From Microglena sp. YARC (lineage: Eukaryota; Chlorophyta; Chlorophyceae; Chlamydomonadales; Chlamydomonadaceae), in the NCBI GenBank assembly GCA_022414725.1, contig CM039462.1, forward strand, positions 174,689,492 through 174,753,491: a DNA stretch of 64,000 nucleotides, read 5' to 3'. This document shows positions 43,076-56,790 of the stretch, piece after piece. The translations under genes and the position numbers were made by a program. Numbering within the stretch: position 1 is the stretch's first letter; each line of letters opens with the position of its first letter. The notes under the pieces are model-generated. The model searched no databases. It was not told the origin of the DNA and saw only the letters and a program-made list of their open reading frames with translations.

Positions 43076-44650
43076 GCTGGGCATGCGTTAGATAGCAAGG
43101 AAGGGAAAATAGCAAGGGGCAGGGCGGCTATGAGCACAGCAGGGCATGCGTTAGAGAGCAAGGAAGGGAAAAGAGCAATGCAGGCCAGTAAGAACAGTGA
43201 GAGGCAAGACGGTGATGAGCAGGGCAAGGCATGTGTTTAACAGCGACAAAGGGGAGGCAGAATGGCAAGGGACAGGACAGTGAAGACCTAAGCAGGGCGT
43301 GCGTTAAAGAGCAAAGGAGGGGAGGCAGAATGGCAAGGGGCAGGACAGTGATGGCCTAAGCAGGGCGTGCGTTACAGAGCAATGGAGGGGAGGCGCATGG
43401 CAAGGGGCAGGACAGTGATGACCTAAGGAGTGCTTGCGTTACAGAGCAATTGAGGGGAGGCAGAATGGCAAGGGACAGGACAGTGATGACCTAGGTAGGG
43501 CGTGCGTTACAGAGCAATGAAGGAGAGGGAGAATGGAAAGGGGCATGACAGTGATGACCTAAGCATGGCTTGTGTCACAAAGCAATTGAGGGGAGGGAGA
43601 ATGGCAAGGGGCAGGACAGTCATGACCTAAGGAGGGCGTGCGTTACAAAGCAATGGAGGGGAGGCAAAATGGCAAGGGGGCAAGACAGTGATGGACCTAA
43701 AGGAGGGGCGTGCGTTACAGACCGATGGAGGGGAAGCAGAATAAAAAGGGGCAGGACAGTGATGACTTAAGCAGGGCTTGCGTTACAGAGCAATGGAGGG
43801 GAGGCAAAATGGCAAGGGGAAGGACAGTGATGACCTAAGGAGGGCTTGCGTTACAGAGCAATTGAGGGGAGGCAGACTGACAATGGCAAGGGACAGGACA
43901 GTGATGACCTAAGCAGGGCTTGCGTCACAGAGCAATGGAGGGGAGGGAGAATGGCAAGGGGCAGGACAGTGCTGACCTAAGCAGGGCTTGCTTAACAGAG
44001 CAATGAAAGAGAGAGATGGGAATGGCATGGGGCAGGACAGTGATGATCGAAGCAAGGCTTGCGTTACAGAGCAATGAAAGGAAGGAATGGCAAGGGGGCA
44101 GGACAGTGATGATCTAAGAAGGCGTGGCGTTACAGACCGATGAAGGGGAAGCAGAATTGCAAGGGGCAGGACAGTGATGATCTAAGAAGGGCGTGCGTTA
44201 CAGAGCAATGGAGGGGAGGCAGAATGGCAAGGGGCAGGACAGTGATGACCTAATGAGCAGGACTTGCGTCACAGAGCAATGAAGCGGAGGGAGAATGGCA
44301 AGGGGCAAGACAGTGATGACCTAATGAGCATGGCTTGATTCACAGAGCAATGGAGTGGAGGGAGAATGGCAAGGGGTAGGACAGTGATGACCTAAGCAGG
44401 GCGTGCGTTACAGAGCAATGGAGGGGAAGCAGAATGGCAAGGGGCATGACATTGATGACCTAAGCAGGGCGTGCGTTACAGAGCAATGGAGGGGAAGCAG
44501 AATAAAAAGGGGCATGACAGTGATGATCTAAGCATGGCGTGCGTTACATAGCAATGAAGGAGAGGGAGAATGGAAAGGGGCATGACAGTGATGACCTAAG
44601 CAAGGCGTGCGTTACAGAGCAATGAAGGGGTGGGAGAATGGCAAAGGCTG
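43076..44650. repeat. 68-bp minisatellite, about 23 units
   Basis: The unit contains GCGTGCGTTACAGAGCAATGGAGGGGAGGCAGAATGGCAAGGGGCAGGACAGTGATGACCTAAGCAGG in pieces; anchors on GCGTTA at 43301, 43369 and 43436 show the period. Purine-rich on this strand. Confidence 0.93.
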
Positions 44651-44759
44651 ACAAGTGAAAGAGACAGTGGCAGTGACAGAGGCAAGGGCAGTGGCAGATG
44701 CGGTGACATAGACAGTGACAGAGGTAGCGACTGAGACAGTGGCTCATGTGCACCACTTA

Positions 44760-45570
44760 GGCACGTTATCCCGTCAGAATTCTGTACGCCACACTGTTGC
44801 GAAACCGCACTTACTAGCAAGCTTCAGTTATCACAGACATTGTTGTTCAGCAGCCTCATGTGTTCAGACAAAGGAACATCAGAACTGGGAAGGAATACAA
44901 TTCCCATCAACGGATAGAGCATTGGTCCTGCAAATAATGAAGGCAGCATAGTTTTTATTTAGTTGCACCCTTTACTTCTTATTTGAAAATAGTTGGAAGA
45001 ACCCCACCACCCCACCCCCGGATGTTGTGGATGGGGCTTCTCTTGTGCCGACAATGGCCTAGCGCTCAAACAGACAGACAGGCAAGTATACATGCGTGCA
45101 ACAGAAAGGCATGCAGGCAGGCAACCAAGCCACTATTCCATGTGCTGAACACACTGTGTCCAGAACCTCCAAGCTGCACAAACCCTGCAATTCAGCCGGA
45201 ATGTCATTCCATGGGTTGAGCTTCCAAATATCTGGAGCACTTCGGTTAGTAAGTTAATCAGACAGATAAACACTCAATGATGTTGAGTATGCATGTCACC
45301 AACCAGACAGGCAGCCAATCAGTCACGAGCGAGGAAGACAGAAAAGCACGTATGCAGACATGCATGCACAAAAGGCAGGCATGCAAGCATATGGACACCG
45401 CGTTCAGAATACCCTAGGCCACACTGTTGCGAAACCGCAACTACAAGCAAGCTTCAGACCGCTAGCAGACAGAGCATGGGTCCCTGCAAAATGGAGGGCA
45501 GGCATAGTTTCATTTATTTACACCCTTTGCGTCGTTTTGGCATGTTGGTCGGAAGATCCCCCTGGAAGTA
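44760..45570. repeat. diverged direct duplication
   Basis: CCACACTGTTGCGAAACCGCA...CAAGCTTCAG at 44789-44828 recurs at 45420-45455, followed in both by ATAGTTT-ATTTA-CACCCTTT (44950-44975 and 45503-45527). The intervening sequence shows no recognised gene. Confidence 0.7.
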
Positions 45571-46033
45571 AAACCTGCCTCAAGCTCAGGTACCCGAACC
45601 TCAGGTCCTACCCCAGCCTTGAATTGTCCACCCTTGTCTGAGTTAACCAAGCAGAATGGATCCGGAAGACCCAAGCTGCATGCCATGGACATGGGTCTAG
45701 TGCGTCAGCCAAACAGACACATTGCATGTGCAAAAGGGCAGGAAGCAAGAGGCAAATGTGCTCCTCAACCGTAACGCCTGAAGAATCCTCGCATACGGGA
45801 CATCAAGAAAATCAAGGTACAAGAGGACGACCTTACCATGCAAGATCCATACAAGCTGCCACCATCTTTCATGCAGGGTCTCAAGGGATAATTGCCACGC
45901 ATGGGATCATCTCCTGATACAATGCTCAAGTGCACCATGCAGTCAGGGCAGTGTATGATCCCACTAGAGTGTAAGGCCCCGTGTCAAGCTCAACACAAGC
46001 CCAGGTGAGAACAGATGGAAGTATGACTCACAT

Positions 46034-46291
46034 ATGAGTTGGGAGCAAGTTTTCCCAGCATCCTACTTTGCACAGTGCCAACTAATTAGTTTAATCATGC
46101 TGGCCTCTAAAGCTGAAGTCAAGCTCCTGGCTCATTACACTCCACAGACCACCACAATCGTCAGTGTCCACCGCAACGTCGGGTGGGCAGCCGAGATGCT
46201 GCAATGGGCGCAGCTATTCCATGCGGACTGCTGGCTGCAAGATACGCGGCCTTCATCAGATGCAATGACTACCTACACAGGTCTAACGTGA
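46034..46291 (+). other. possible exon, unknown
   Basis: A protein-like frame (KAEVKLLAHYTPQTTTIVSVHRN, cut here at its most plausible part, then VGWAAEMLQWAQLF) ends near a donor-like CACAG|GTCTAAC at 46280. A second frame (46183-46488) with a basic tail (EKKAEKKGGKKSGRR) overlaps it. Neither matches a family I know; at most one is real. Confidence 0.25.
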
Positions 46292-46589
46292 TCGGATCGG
46301 TTGCGAGCAGCAACGGAAGCGATGTAAGGTCATATTCCAAACAACAGATCGGACGCACTAGCTCGCGCTACTGCACTAGTCCACGCCGAAGGGTGTGGCG
46401 CAGTAATCCTGAAAAGAAAGCAGAAAAGAAAGGAGGAAAGAAATCAGGCCGCCGGAATTACAATAGCAGCACAAAGAACAATGGGTAGCGAGGCCGACAT
46501 TACCCAAGTGATGAGGGAGGAACTAAGAGAGATAGACAGAGGGTTTGCGTGGCTTGCAAGCCGATAGACCTGGTCAAATATTGCAATGG

Positions 46590-47610
46590 CCAAACCTGGA
46601 CCCTTTGACCCAAACCTGGACCCTTTGATCCCAAACTTGGACCCTTTGACCCAGACCTTGACCCTTTGACCCAAACCTGGACCCTTTGATCCAGACCTGG
46701 ACCCTTTGACCCAGACCTGGACCCTTTGATCCCAAACCTGGACCCATTAAACAAAACCTGGAACCTTTGACACAAACCTAGACCCTTTGACCCAAACCTG
46801 GACCTGTCGACCCAAACCTGGACCCTTTGACACAAACCTGGACCCTTTGACACAAACCTGGACCCTTTGACCCAAACCTGGACCCTTTAACCCAAACATG
46901 GACCCTTTGACCCAAACCTGGACCCTTTAGCCCAGACCTGGACAGGTCGACCCCAAACCTGGACCCTTTGACCCAAACCTGGACCCTTTGACCCAAACCT
47001 GGACCCTTTGACCCAAACCTGGACCCTTTGACCCAAACCTGGAACTTTGACCCAGACCTGGACCCTTTGACCCAAACCTGGACCCTTTGACCCAAACCTG
47101 GACCCTTTGACACAAACCTGGACCCTTTGACACAAACCTGGACCTGTCGACCCAAACCTGGACCCTTTGACACAAACCTAGACCGTTTGACACAAACCTG
47201 GACCCTTTAACCCAAACCTGGACCTGTCGACCCAGACCTGGACCCTTTGATCCCAACCCTAGACCCTTGGACCAAAACCTGGACCCTTTGACCTAGACCT
47301 GGACCTGTCGACCCAAACCTGGACCCTTTGACACAAACCTTGACCTGTCGACACAAACCTAGACGTGTTGACCCAAACCTAGACCTGTCAACCCAAACCT
47401 GGACCCTATAACACAAACCTGGACCCTTTGATACAAACCACGACCCTATTGACCCAAACCTGGACCCTGTTGACACAAAACTAGACCCGTTGACCCAAAC
47501 CTGGACTCTTTGACAAAAACCTGGACCCTATTGACCCAAATCTGGACCTTTTGACCCAAACCTAGACCCTATAACACAAACCTAGACCTGTTGACCTAAA
47601 CCTAGACACG
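46590..47610. repeat. 20-bp satellite, about 50 units
   Basis: The plus-strand unit is CCCAAACCTGGACCCTTTGA (20 bp), equal to TCCAGGTTTGGGTCAAAGGG on the minus strand. Some units carry GACCTGTCGA instead of GACCCTTTGA. The open frames over it (Gly/Val/Ser-rich on the minus strand) are repeat by-products. Confidence 0.95.
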
Positions 47611-47611
47611 C

Positions 47612-49108
47612 AAACATACAAAACTTCACAAGCAAGCAACACATGGCCGCGAATTTGTGGTTTCAAATCAACAACTAAATTAATGCACATGCACATGCAC
47701 ACGCAAACACACAACACTTCACAAGCAAGCAACACATGGTGGCGACTTTGTGGTATCAAATCAACAACTACATACACACACACGCAAACACACAACACTT
47801 CACAAGCAAGCAACACATGGCCGCGACTTTGTGGTATCAAATCAACAACTACATACACACACACGCAAACACACAACACTTCACAAGCAAGCAACACATG
47901 GCCGCGACTTTGTGGTATCAAATCAACAACTAAATTAATGCACACGCACACATGCACACGCAAACACACAACACTTCACAAGCAAGCAACACATGGCCGC
48001 GACTTTGTGGTATCAAATCAACAACTACATACACACACATACACATGCACACGCAAACACACAACACTTCACAAGCAAGCAACACATGGTGGCGAATTTG
48101 TGGTATCAAATCAACAACTAAATTAATGCACACGCACACATGCACACGCAAACACACAACACTTCACAAGCAAGCAACACATGGCCGCCGCTTTGTGGTA
48201 TCAAATCAACAACTACATACACACACATACACATGCACACGCAAACACACAACACTTCACAAGCAAGCAACACATGGTGGCGACTTTGTGGTATCAAATC
48301 AACAACTAAATTAATGCACACGCACACATGCACACGCAAACACACAACACTTCACAAGCAAGCAACACATGGCCGCGACTTTGTGGTATCAAATCAACAA
48401 CTACATACACACATGCACACATGCACACGCAAACACACAACACTTCACAAGCAAGCAACACATGGCAGCGACTTTGTGGTATCAAATCAACAACTACATA
48501 CATGCACACACACATGCACACGCAAACACACAACACCTAACAAGCAAGCAACACATGGCCGCGACTTTATTTGTGGTATCAAATGAACAACTAAATACAC
48601 ACACACCCACAGGCAAACACACAAAACTTCACAAGCAAGCAACACATGGCCGCGACTTTGTGGTATCAAATCAACAACTACATACACACACATACACATG
48701 CACACGCAAACACACAACACTTCACAAGCAAGCAACACATGGTGGCGACTTTGTGGTATCAAATCAACAACTACATACACGCACACACACACACATGCAC
48801 ACGCAAACACACAACACTTCACAAGCAAGCAACACATGGCCGCGACTTTGTGGTATCAAATCAACAACTACATACACGCACACACACACACACATGCAGG
48901 CAAACACACAACACTTCACAAGCAAGCAACACATGGCAGCGACTTTGTGGTATCAAATCAACAACTAAATACTCACACACCCACACGCAAACACACAACA
49001 CATCACAAGCAAGCAACACATGGCCGCAACTTTGTGGTATCAAATCAACAACTACATACATGCACAAACACATGCACATGCAAACACACAACACACAACT
49101 GCCATGTG
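47612..49108. repeat. 81-95-bp satellite, about 17 units
   Basis: Constant core CTTCACAAGCAAGCAACACATGG and GCGACTTTGTGGTATCAAATCAACAACTA; anchors at 47628, 47721, 47802, 47883 and 47978. The variable length comes from CA-repeat slippage and from a TAAATTAATG variant. Confidence 0.95.
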
Positions 49109-49403
49109 TGCCACCTCGTCAGCCCCAATTGGGGGTACTTGGGCCGCACCAGTGCTTTTCCTTGTGTTGGGACTCCATTCCGTACTTCCATATGGCGGCT
49201 GGGCAGTGAGGGCACACAAGCGGGGTGTTGGTGCATGCCTCCTTATCATACAAGTTGGCCTTCTGGCTGTACTTATTGAACCTTGGCAAACAGTATGTTG
49301 GGGCTCAGCACTTGCAGTTGCATCATCTCCATCAAGTGGCTGTGGCTGTGGCTATGCTGGTTTGACTCCAAAGAAGTTGCTGATTTTCTGCTGTCCAGGG
49401 GTT

Positions 49404-49796
49404 TCAAGCATGATGCTCTGTGCGTCTCAACATCATCAGCAGCTGTCCAGACCTTCCCACACAGACCTTCCCACACAGAGGGATTTTCGCCTGAGTACCC
49501 TTGCAGAACTTCTTGTGCTGCTCCAACTGTTGCGACCCCGCGAAATCAGTTGCCGACCGAGCACTAAGAGGACATGTGCATCCGTCATCGTCGTCAGACA
49601 GCAGGCGGCTATCGCTTAGGTCGACATGCTGCCTCTTGGACGGACTTTCGTCGTGAATAGACTTCTCGATGGTCCCATTCGACTTTGCAGTGCTAATTGA
49701 CACACCCATGCCAAACTCAGACCAGGATAAGCAGCAGAACCGGTACGACCTTGAAATCGAAATCGAAATCGAACTTGAATAGAATAAGAAAAGCAT
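49404..49796 (-). CDS. small ORF with a zinc-finger-like C-terminus (130 aa)
   Basis: It starts with ATG (MLFLFYSS...), with Ser/Ile-rich then acidic sequence (SDSRLLSDDDDG) followed by CTCPLSAR...LEQHKKFC, which has the C-x-C...H-x3-C spacing of a C2HC/C2H2-like finger. It ends with TGA at 49404-49406. It lies in the only unique stretch between two satellite arrays. The opposite strand is also open (49020-49619) but begins inside the satellite. An isolated exon or a small gene; no close family named. Confidence 0.35.
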   Translation of the reverse strand: MLFLFYSSSISISISRSYRFCCLSWSEFGMGVSISTAKSNGTIEKSIHDESPSKRQHVDLSDSRLLSDDDDGCTCPLSARSATDFAGSQQLEQHKKFCKGTQAKIPLCGKVCVGRSGQLLMMLRRTEHHA

Positions 49797-50720
49797 TACA
49801 GCCCGTTTATTTAGCTGCGCGAGGTCGTAAGGTTTGGGTCCAAGTTTGGATAATAGGGGCTAAGTGTCCACGCACATCCAGGTTTGGGAAACGTAGTCCA
49901 GGTTTGGGTCAAAGTGTCCATGCACGTCCAGGTTTGGGAAATCTAGTCCAGGTTTGGTTAATCTAGTCCAGGTTTGGGTCAAAGTGTCCAGGCACGTCTA
50001 GGTTTGGGAAATCTAGTCTAGGTTTGGGTCAAAGTGTCCATGCACGTCCAGGTTTGGTTACCGTAGTAGAATACATCAAAGGGGCCTAAAATCCTTTTAA
50101 GTGCAAATGCAGCAAAGGAAATCCTTCTAGTCTAGTCCAGGTGCAAGGTAAAGTGTCAAGGCACGACCAAGTTTAGATAACCGCATCCACGTGTTGGGCA
50201 AGGTGTCCAGGCATATCCAGGTTTGATTAATCTAGTCCAGGCGTGGGGTAAAGTGTCCAGTCACATCCAGGTTTGGGGAATCGCATCCAGGCGTGGGGTA
50301 AAGTGGCCAGGCACATCCAGGTTTGGGGAATCTAGTCCAGGTGTGGGGTAAAGTGTCCAGGCACATCCAGGTTTGATTTTTCTAGTCCAGGTGTGGGGTA
50401 AAGTGTCCAGTCACATCCAGGTTTGGGTAATCGCATCCAGGCTTGGGGTAAAGTGTCCAGGCACATCCACGTTTGGGGAATCTAGTCCAGGCGTGGGGTA
50501 AAGTGTCCAGTCACATCCAGGTTTGGGGAATCACATCTAGGCGTGGGGTAAAGTGTCCAGTCACATCCAGGTTTGAGGAATCACATCCAAGCGTGGGGTA
50601 AAGTGTCCAGGCACATGCAGGTTTGGGGAATCTGGTCCAGGTGTAGGGCAAAGTGTCCAGGCATATCCAGGTTTGGGGAATCACATCCAGGCGTGGGGTA
50701 AAGTGTCCAGGCACATCCAG

Positions 50721-53700
50721 GTTTGGGGAATCTAGTCCAGGCGTGGGGTGAATTGTCCAGGCACATCCGGGATTGGGGAATCACATCCAGGCGTTGGGTA
50801 AAGTGTCTAGTCACATCCAGGTTTGGGGAATCACATCCAGGCGTGGGGTAAAGTGTCCACTCACATCCAGTTTTTTTTTGTCTAGTCCAGGTGTGGGGTA
50901 AAGTGTCCAGGCACATCCAGGTTTGGGGAATCGCATCGAGGCGTGGGGTAAAGTGTCAAGGCACATCCAGGTTTGGTTTTTCTAGTCCAGGCGTGGGGTA
51001 AAGTGTCCAGTTACATCCAGGTTTGGGGAATCAAATCCAGGCATGGGGTAAAGTGTCCAGTCACATCCAGGTTTGATGTTTCTAGTCCAGGTGTGGGGTA
51101 AAGTGTCCAGTCACATCCATGTTTGATTTTTCTAGTCCAGGTGTGGGGTAAATTGTCCGGGCACATCCAGGTTTGGGGAATCACATCCAGGCGTGAGGTA
51201 AAGTGTGCAGGCACATCAAGGTTTGGGGAATCACATCCTAGCGTGGGGTAAAGTGTCCAGTCACATCCAGGTTTGATTTTTCTAGTCCAGGTGTGGGGTA
51301 AAGTGTCTAGTCAAATCCAGGTTTGGGGAATCACATCTAGGCGTGGGGTAAAGTGTCCGGTCTCATCCAGGTTTGATTTTTTGATCTAGGTGTGGGGTAA
51401 AGTGTCCAGTCACATCCAGGTTTGGAGAATCACATCCAGGCGTGGGGTAAAGTGTCCAGTCACATCCAGGTTTGATGTTTCTAGTCCAGGTGTGGGGTAA
51501 AGTGTCCAGTCACATCCGGGTTTGATTTTTCTAGTCCAGGTGTGGGATTAAGTGTCCACTCACATCCAAGTTTGGGAAATCACATCCAGGCGTGGGGTAA
51601 AGTGTCCAGTCACATCCAGGTTTGGGGAATCACATCCAGGCGTGGGGTAAAGTGTCCAGGCACATCCAGGTTTGATGTTTCTAGTCCAGGTGTGGGAAAA
51701 GTGTCCAGTCACATCCAGGTTTGATTTTTCTAGTCCCGGTGTGGGGCAAAGTGTCCAGTCACATCCGGGTTTGATTTTTCTAGTCCAGGTGTGGGATAAA
51801 GTGTCCACTCACATCCAAGTTTGGGAAATCACATCCAGGCGTGGGGTAAAGTGTCCAGTCACATCCAGGTTGGGGAATCACATCCAGGCGTGGGGTAAAG
51901 TGTCCAGACACATCCAGGTTTGATTTTTCTAGTCCAGGTGTGGGGTAAAGTGTCCAGTCACATCCAGGTTTGATTTTTCTAGTCCCGGTGTGGGGTAAAG
52001 TGTCCAGTCACATCCGGGTTTGATTTTTCTAGTCCAGGTGTGGGGTAAAGTGTCTAGTCACATCCAGGTTTGGGGAATCACATCCAGGCGTGGGGTAAAG
52101 TGTCTAGTTACATCCAGGTTTGAGGAATCACATCCAGGCGTGGGGTAAAGTGTCCAGTCACATCCAGGTTTGATTTTTTAGTCTAAGTGTGTGGTAATGT
52201 GTCTATTCACATCCAGGTTTGGGGAATCACATCCACGCGTGAGGTAAAGTGTCCATCACATCCTGGTTTGATTTTTTAGTCTAGGTGTGTGGTAAAGTGT
52301 CCAGGCAAATCCAGGTTTGATTTTTTAGTCTAGGTGTGTGGTAAAGTGTCCAGTCACACCCAGGTTTGGGGAATCACATCCATGCGTGGGGTAAAGTGTC
52401 CAGTCACATCCAGGATTGATGTTTCAAGTCCAGGTGTGAGGTAAAGTGTTTAATCACATCCATGTTTGATGTTTCTAGTCCAGGTGTGGGATAAAGTGTC
52501 CAGTCACATCCAGGTTTGGGAAATCACATCCAGGCGTGGGGTAAAGTGTCCAGTCACATCCAGGTTTGGTTTTTCTAGTCCAGGCGTGGGGTAAAGTGTC
52601 CAGGCACATCCAGGTTTGGGGAATCACATCCAGGCGTGGGGTAAAGTGTCCACGCACATCCAGGTTTGGGGAATCACATCCAAGCGTGGGGTAAAGTGTC
52701 TAGTCACATCCAGGTCTGGGGAATCACATCCAGGCGTGGGGTAAAGTGTCCTGTCACATCCAGGTTTGGGGAATAACATCCAGGCGTGTGGTAAAGTGTC
52801 CACGCACATCCAGGTTTGGGGAACCACATCCAGGCGCGGGGTCAAGTGTCCAGTCACATCCAGGTCTGGGGAATCACATCCAGGCGTGGGGTAAAGTGTC
52901 CTGTCACATCCAGGTTTGGGGAATAACATCCAGGCGTGTGGTAAAGTGTCCACGCACATCCAGGTTTGGGGAATCACATCCAGGCGTGGGGTAAAGTGTC
53001 CGGGCACATCCACGTTTGATTTTTCTAGTCCTGGTGTGGGGTAAAGTGTCCAGTCACATCCAGGTTTGATTTTTCTAGTCCAGGTGTGGATTAAGTGTCC
53101 AATCCCATCCAGGTTTGGAAATCACATCCAGGCGTGGTGTAAAGTGTCCAGGCACATCCAGGTTTGGGGAATCACATCGAGGCGTGGGTTAAAGTGTCCA
53201 GTCACATCCAGGTTTGGTTTTTCTAGTCCAGGCGTGGGGTAAAGTGTCCAGGCACATCCTGGTTTGGGGAATCACATCCAGGCGTGGGGTAAAGTGTCCA
53301 CGCACATCCAGCTTTGATTTTTTAGTCCAGGCGTGGGGTAAAGTGTCCAGTCACATCCAGGTTTGGGGAATTACATCCAGGCGTGGGGTAAAGTGTTCAG
53401 TCACATCCAGGTTTGGGGAATCACATCCAGGCGTGGGTTAAAGTGTCCAGTCACATCCACGTTTGATTTTTCTAGTCCTGGTGTGGGGTAAAGTGTCCAG
53501 TCACATCCAGGTTTGATTTTTCTAGTCCAGGTGTGGGATTAAGTGTCCAGTCACATCCAGGTTTGGGAAATCACATCCAGGCGTGGTGTAAAGTGTCCAG
53601 GCACATCCAGGTTTGGGGAATCACATCCAGGCGTGGGGTAAAGTGTCCAGTCACATCCAGGTTTGGTTTTTCTAGTCCAGGCGTGGGGTAAAGTGTCCAG

Positions 53701-56700
53701 GCACATCCAGGTTTGGGGAATCACATCCAGGCGTGGGGTAAAGTGTCCAGGCACATCCAGGTTTGGGGAATCTAGTCCAGGCGTGGGGTGAATTGTCCAG
53801 GCACATCCGGGATTGGGGAATCACATCCAGGCGTTGGGTAAAGTGTCTAGTCACATCCAGGTTTGGGGAATCACATCCAGGCGTGGGGTAAAGTGTCCAC
53901 TCACATCCAGTTTTTTTTTGTCTAGTCCAGGTGTGGGGTAAAGTGTCCAGGCACATCCAGGTTTGGGGAATCGCATCGAGGCGTGGGGTAAAGTGTCAAG
54001 GCACATCCAGGTTTGGTTTTTCTAGTCCAGGCGTGGGGTAAAGTGTCCAGTTACATCCAGGTTTGGGGAATCAAATCCAGGCATGGGGTAAAGTGTCCAG
54101 TCACATCCAGGTTTGATGTTTCTAGTCCAGGTGTGGGGTAAAGTGTCCAGTCACATCCATGTTTGATTTTTCTAGTCCAGGTGTGGGGTAAATTGTCCGG
54201 GCACATCCAGGTTTGGGGAATCACATCCAGGCGTGAGGTAAAGTGTGCAGGCACATCAAGGTTTGGGGGAATCACATCCTAGCGTGGGGTAAAGTGTCCA
54301 GTCACATCCAGGTTTGATTTTTCTAGTCCAGGTGTGGGGTAAAGTGTCTAGTCAAATCCAGGTTTGGGGAATCACATCTAGGCGTGGGGTAAAGTGTCCG
54401 GTCTCATCCAGGTTGATTTTTTGATCTAGGTGTGGGGTAAAGTGTCCAGTCACATCCAGGTTTGGAGAATCACATCCAGGCGTGGGGTAAAGTGTCCAGT
54501 CACATCCAGGTTTGATGTTTCTAGTCCAGGTGTGGGGTAAAGTGTCCAGTCACATCCGGGTTTGATTTTTCTAGTCCAGGTGTGGGATTAAGTGTCCACT
54601 CACATCCAAGTTTGGGAAATCACATCCAGGCGTGGGGGTAAAGTGTCCAGTCACATCCAGGTTTGGGGAATCACATCCAGGCGTGGGTAAAGTGTCCAGG
54701 CACATCCAGGTTTGATGTTTCTAGTCCAGGTGTGGGAAAAGTGTCCAGTCACATCCAGGTTTGATTTTTCTAGTCCCGGTGTGGGGCAAAGTGTCCAGTC
54801 ACATCCGGGTTTGATTTTTCTAGTCCAGGTGTGGGATAAAGTGTCCACTCACATCCAAGTTTGGGAAATCACATCCAGGCGTGGGTAAAGTGTCCAGTCA
54901 CATCCAGGTTGGGGAATCACATCCAGGCGTGGGGTAAAGTGTCCAGACACATCCAGGTTTGATTTTTCTAGTCCAGGTGTGGGGTAAAGTGTCCAGTCAC
55001 ATCCAGGTTTGATTTTTCTAGTCCCGGTGTGGGGTAAAGTGTCCAGTCACATCCGGGTTTGATTTTTCTAGTCCAGGTGTGGGGTAAAGTGTCTAGTCAC
55101 ATCCAGGTTTGGGGAATCACATCCAGGCGTGGGGTAAAGTGTCTAGTTACATCCAGGTTTGAGGAATCACATCCAGGCGTGGGTAAAGTGTCCAGTCACA
55201 TCCAGGTTTGATTTTTTAGTCTAAGTGTGTGGTAATGTGTCTATTCACATCCAGGTTTGGGGAATCACATCCACGCGTGAGGTAAAGTGTCCATCACATC
55301 CTGGTTTGATTTTTTAGTCTAGGTGTGTGGTAAAGTGTCCAGGCAAATCCAGGTTTGATTTTTTAGTCTAGGTGTGTGGTAAAGTGTCCAGTCACACCCA
55401 GGTTTGGGGAATCACATCCATGCGTGGGGTAAAGTGTCCAGTCACATCCAGGATTGATGTTTCAAGTCCAGGTGTGAGGTAAAGTGTTTAATCACATCCA
55501 TGTTTGATGTTTCTAGTCCAGGTGTGGGATAAAGTGTCCAGTCACATCCAGGTTTGGGAAATCACATCCAGGCGTGGGGTAAAGTGTCCAGTCACATCCA
55601 GGTTTGGTTTTTCTAGTCCAGCGTGGGGTAAAGTGTCCAGGCACATCCAGGTTTGGGGAATCACATCCAGGCGTGGGGTAAAGTGTCCACGCACATCCAG
55701 GTTTGGGGAATCACATCCAAGCGTGGGGTAAAGTGTCTAGTCACATCCAGGTCTGGGGAATCACATCCAGGCGTGGGGTAAAGTGTCCTGTCACATCCAG
55801 GTTTGGGGAATAACATCCAGGCGTGTGGTAAAGTGTCCACGCACATCCAGGTTTGGGGAACCACATCCAGGCGCGGGGTCAAGTGTCCAGTCACATCCAG
55901 GTCTGGGGAATCACATCCAGGCGTGGGGTAAAGTGTCCTGTCACATCCAGGTTTGAGGAATAACATCCAGGCGTGTGGTAAAGTGTCCACGCACATCCAG
56001 GTTTGGGGAATCACATCCAGGCGTGGGGTAAAGTGTCCGGGCACATCCACGTTTGATTTTTCTAGTCCTGGTGTGGGGTAAAGTGTCCAGTCACATCCAG
56101 GTTTGATTTTTCTAGTCCAGGTGTGGGATTAAGTGTCCAATCCCATCCAGGTTTGGGAAATCACATCCAGGCGTGGTGTAAAGTGTCCAGGCACATCCAG
56201 GTTTGGGGAATCACATCGAGGCGTGGGTTAAAGTGTCCAGTCACATCCAGGTTTGGTTTTTCTAGTCCAGGCGTGGGGTAAAGTGTCCAGGCACATCCTG
56301 GTTTGGGGAATCACATCCAGGCGTGGGGTAAAGTGTCCACGCACATCCAGCTTTGATTTTTTAGTCCAGGCGTGGGGTAAAGTGTCCAGTCACATCCAGG
56401 TTTGGGGAATTACATCCAGGCGTGGGGTAAAGTGTTCAGTCACATCCAGGTTTGGGGAATCACATCCAGGCGTGGGTTAAAGTGTCCAGTCACATCCACG
56501 TTTGATTTTTCTAGTCCTGGTGTGGGGTAAAGTGTCCAGTCACATCCAGGTTTGATTTTTCTAGTCCAGGTGTGGGATTAAGTGTCCAGTCACATCCAGG
56601 TTTGGGAAATCACATCCAGGCGTGGTGTAAAGTGTCCAGGCACATCCAGGTTTGGGGAATCACATCCAGGCGTGGGGTAAAGTGTCCAGTCACATCCAGG

Positions 56701-56790
56701 TTTGGTTTTTCTAGTCCAGGCGTGGGGTAAAGTGTCCAGGCACATCCAGGTTTGGGGAATCACATCCAGGCGTGGGTTAAAGTGTCCAGG
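50721..56790. repeat. 3.04-kb higher-order duplication within the 50-bp satellite
   Basis: 50721-53750 and 53760-56790 repeat the same series of variant units. Landmarks: GGGATTGGGGAA (50769/53809), the TTTTTTTTTG unit (50871/53911), GGTTTGATTTTTTGATCTAGG (51370/~54411), TCAAGTCCAGGTGTGAGG (52425/55463). Offsets are 3036-3041 bp. A shorter 449-bp echo starts at 56702. Confidence 0.9.

Noticed and set aside
46500..49279. Several 70-200-codon open frames over the tandem arrays
   Set aside because: They follow the repeat period through shifting frames on both strands; repeats without stops give such frames automatically.
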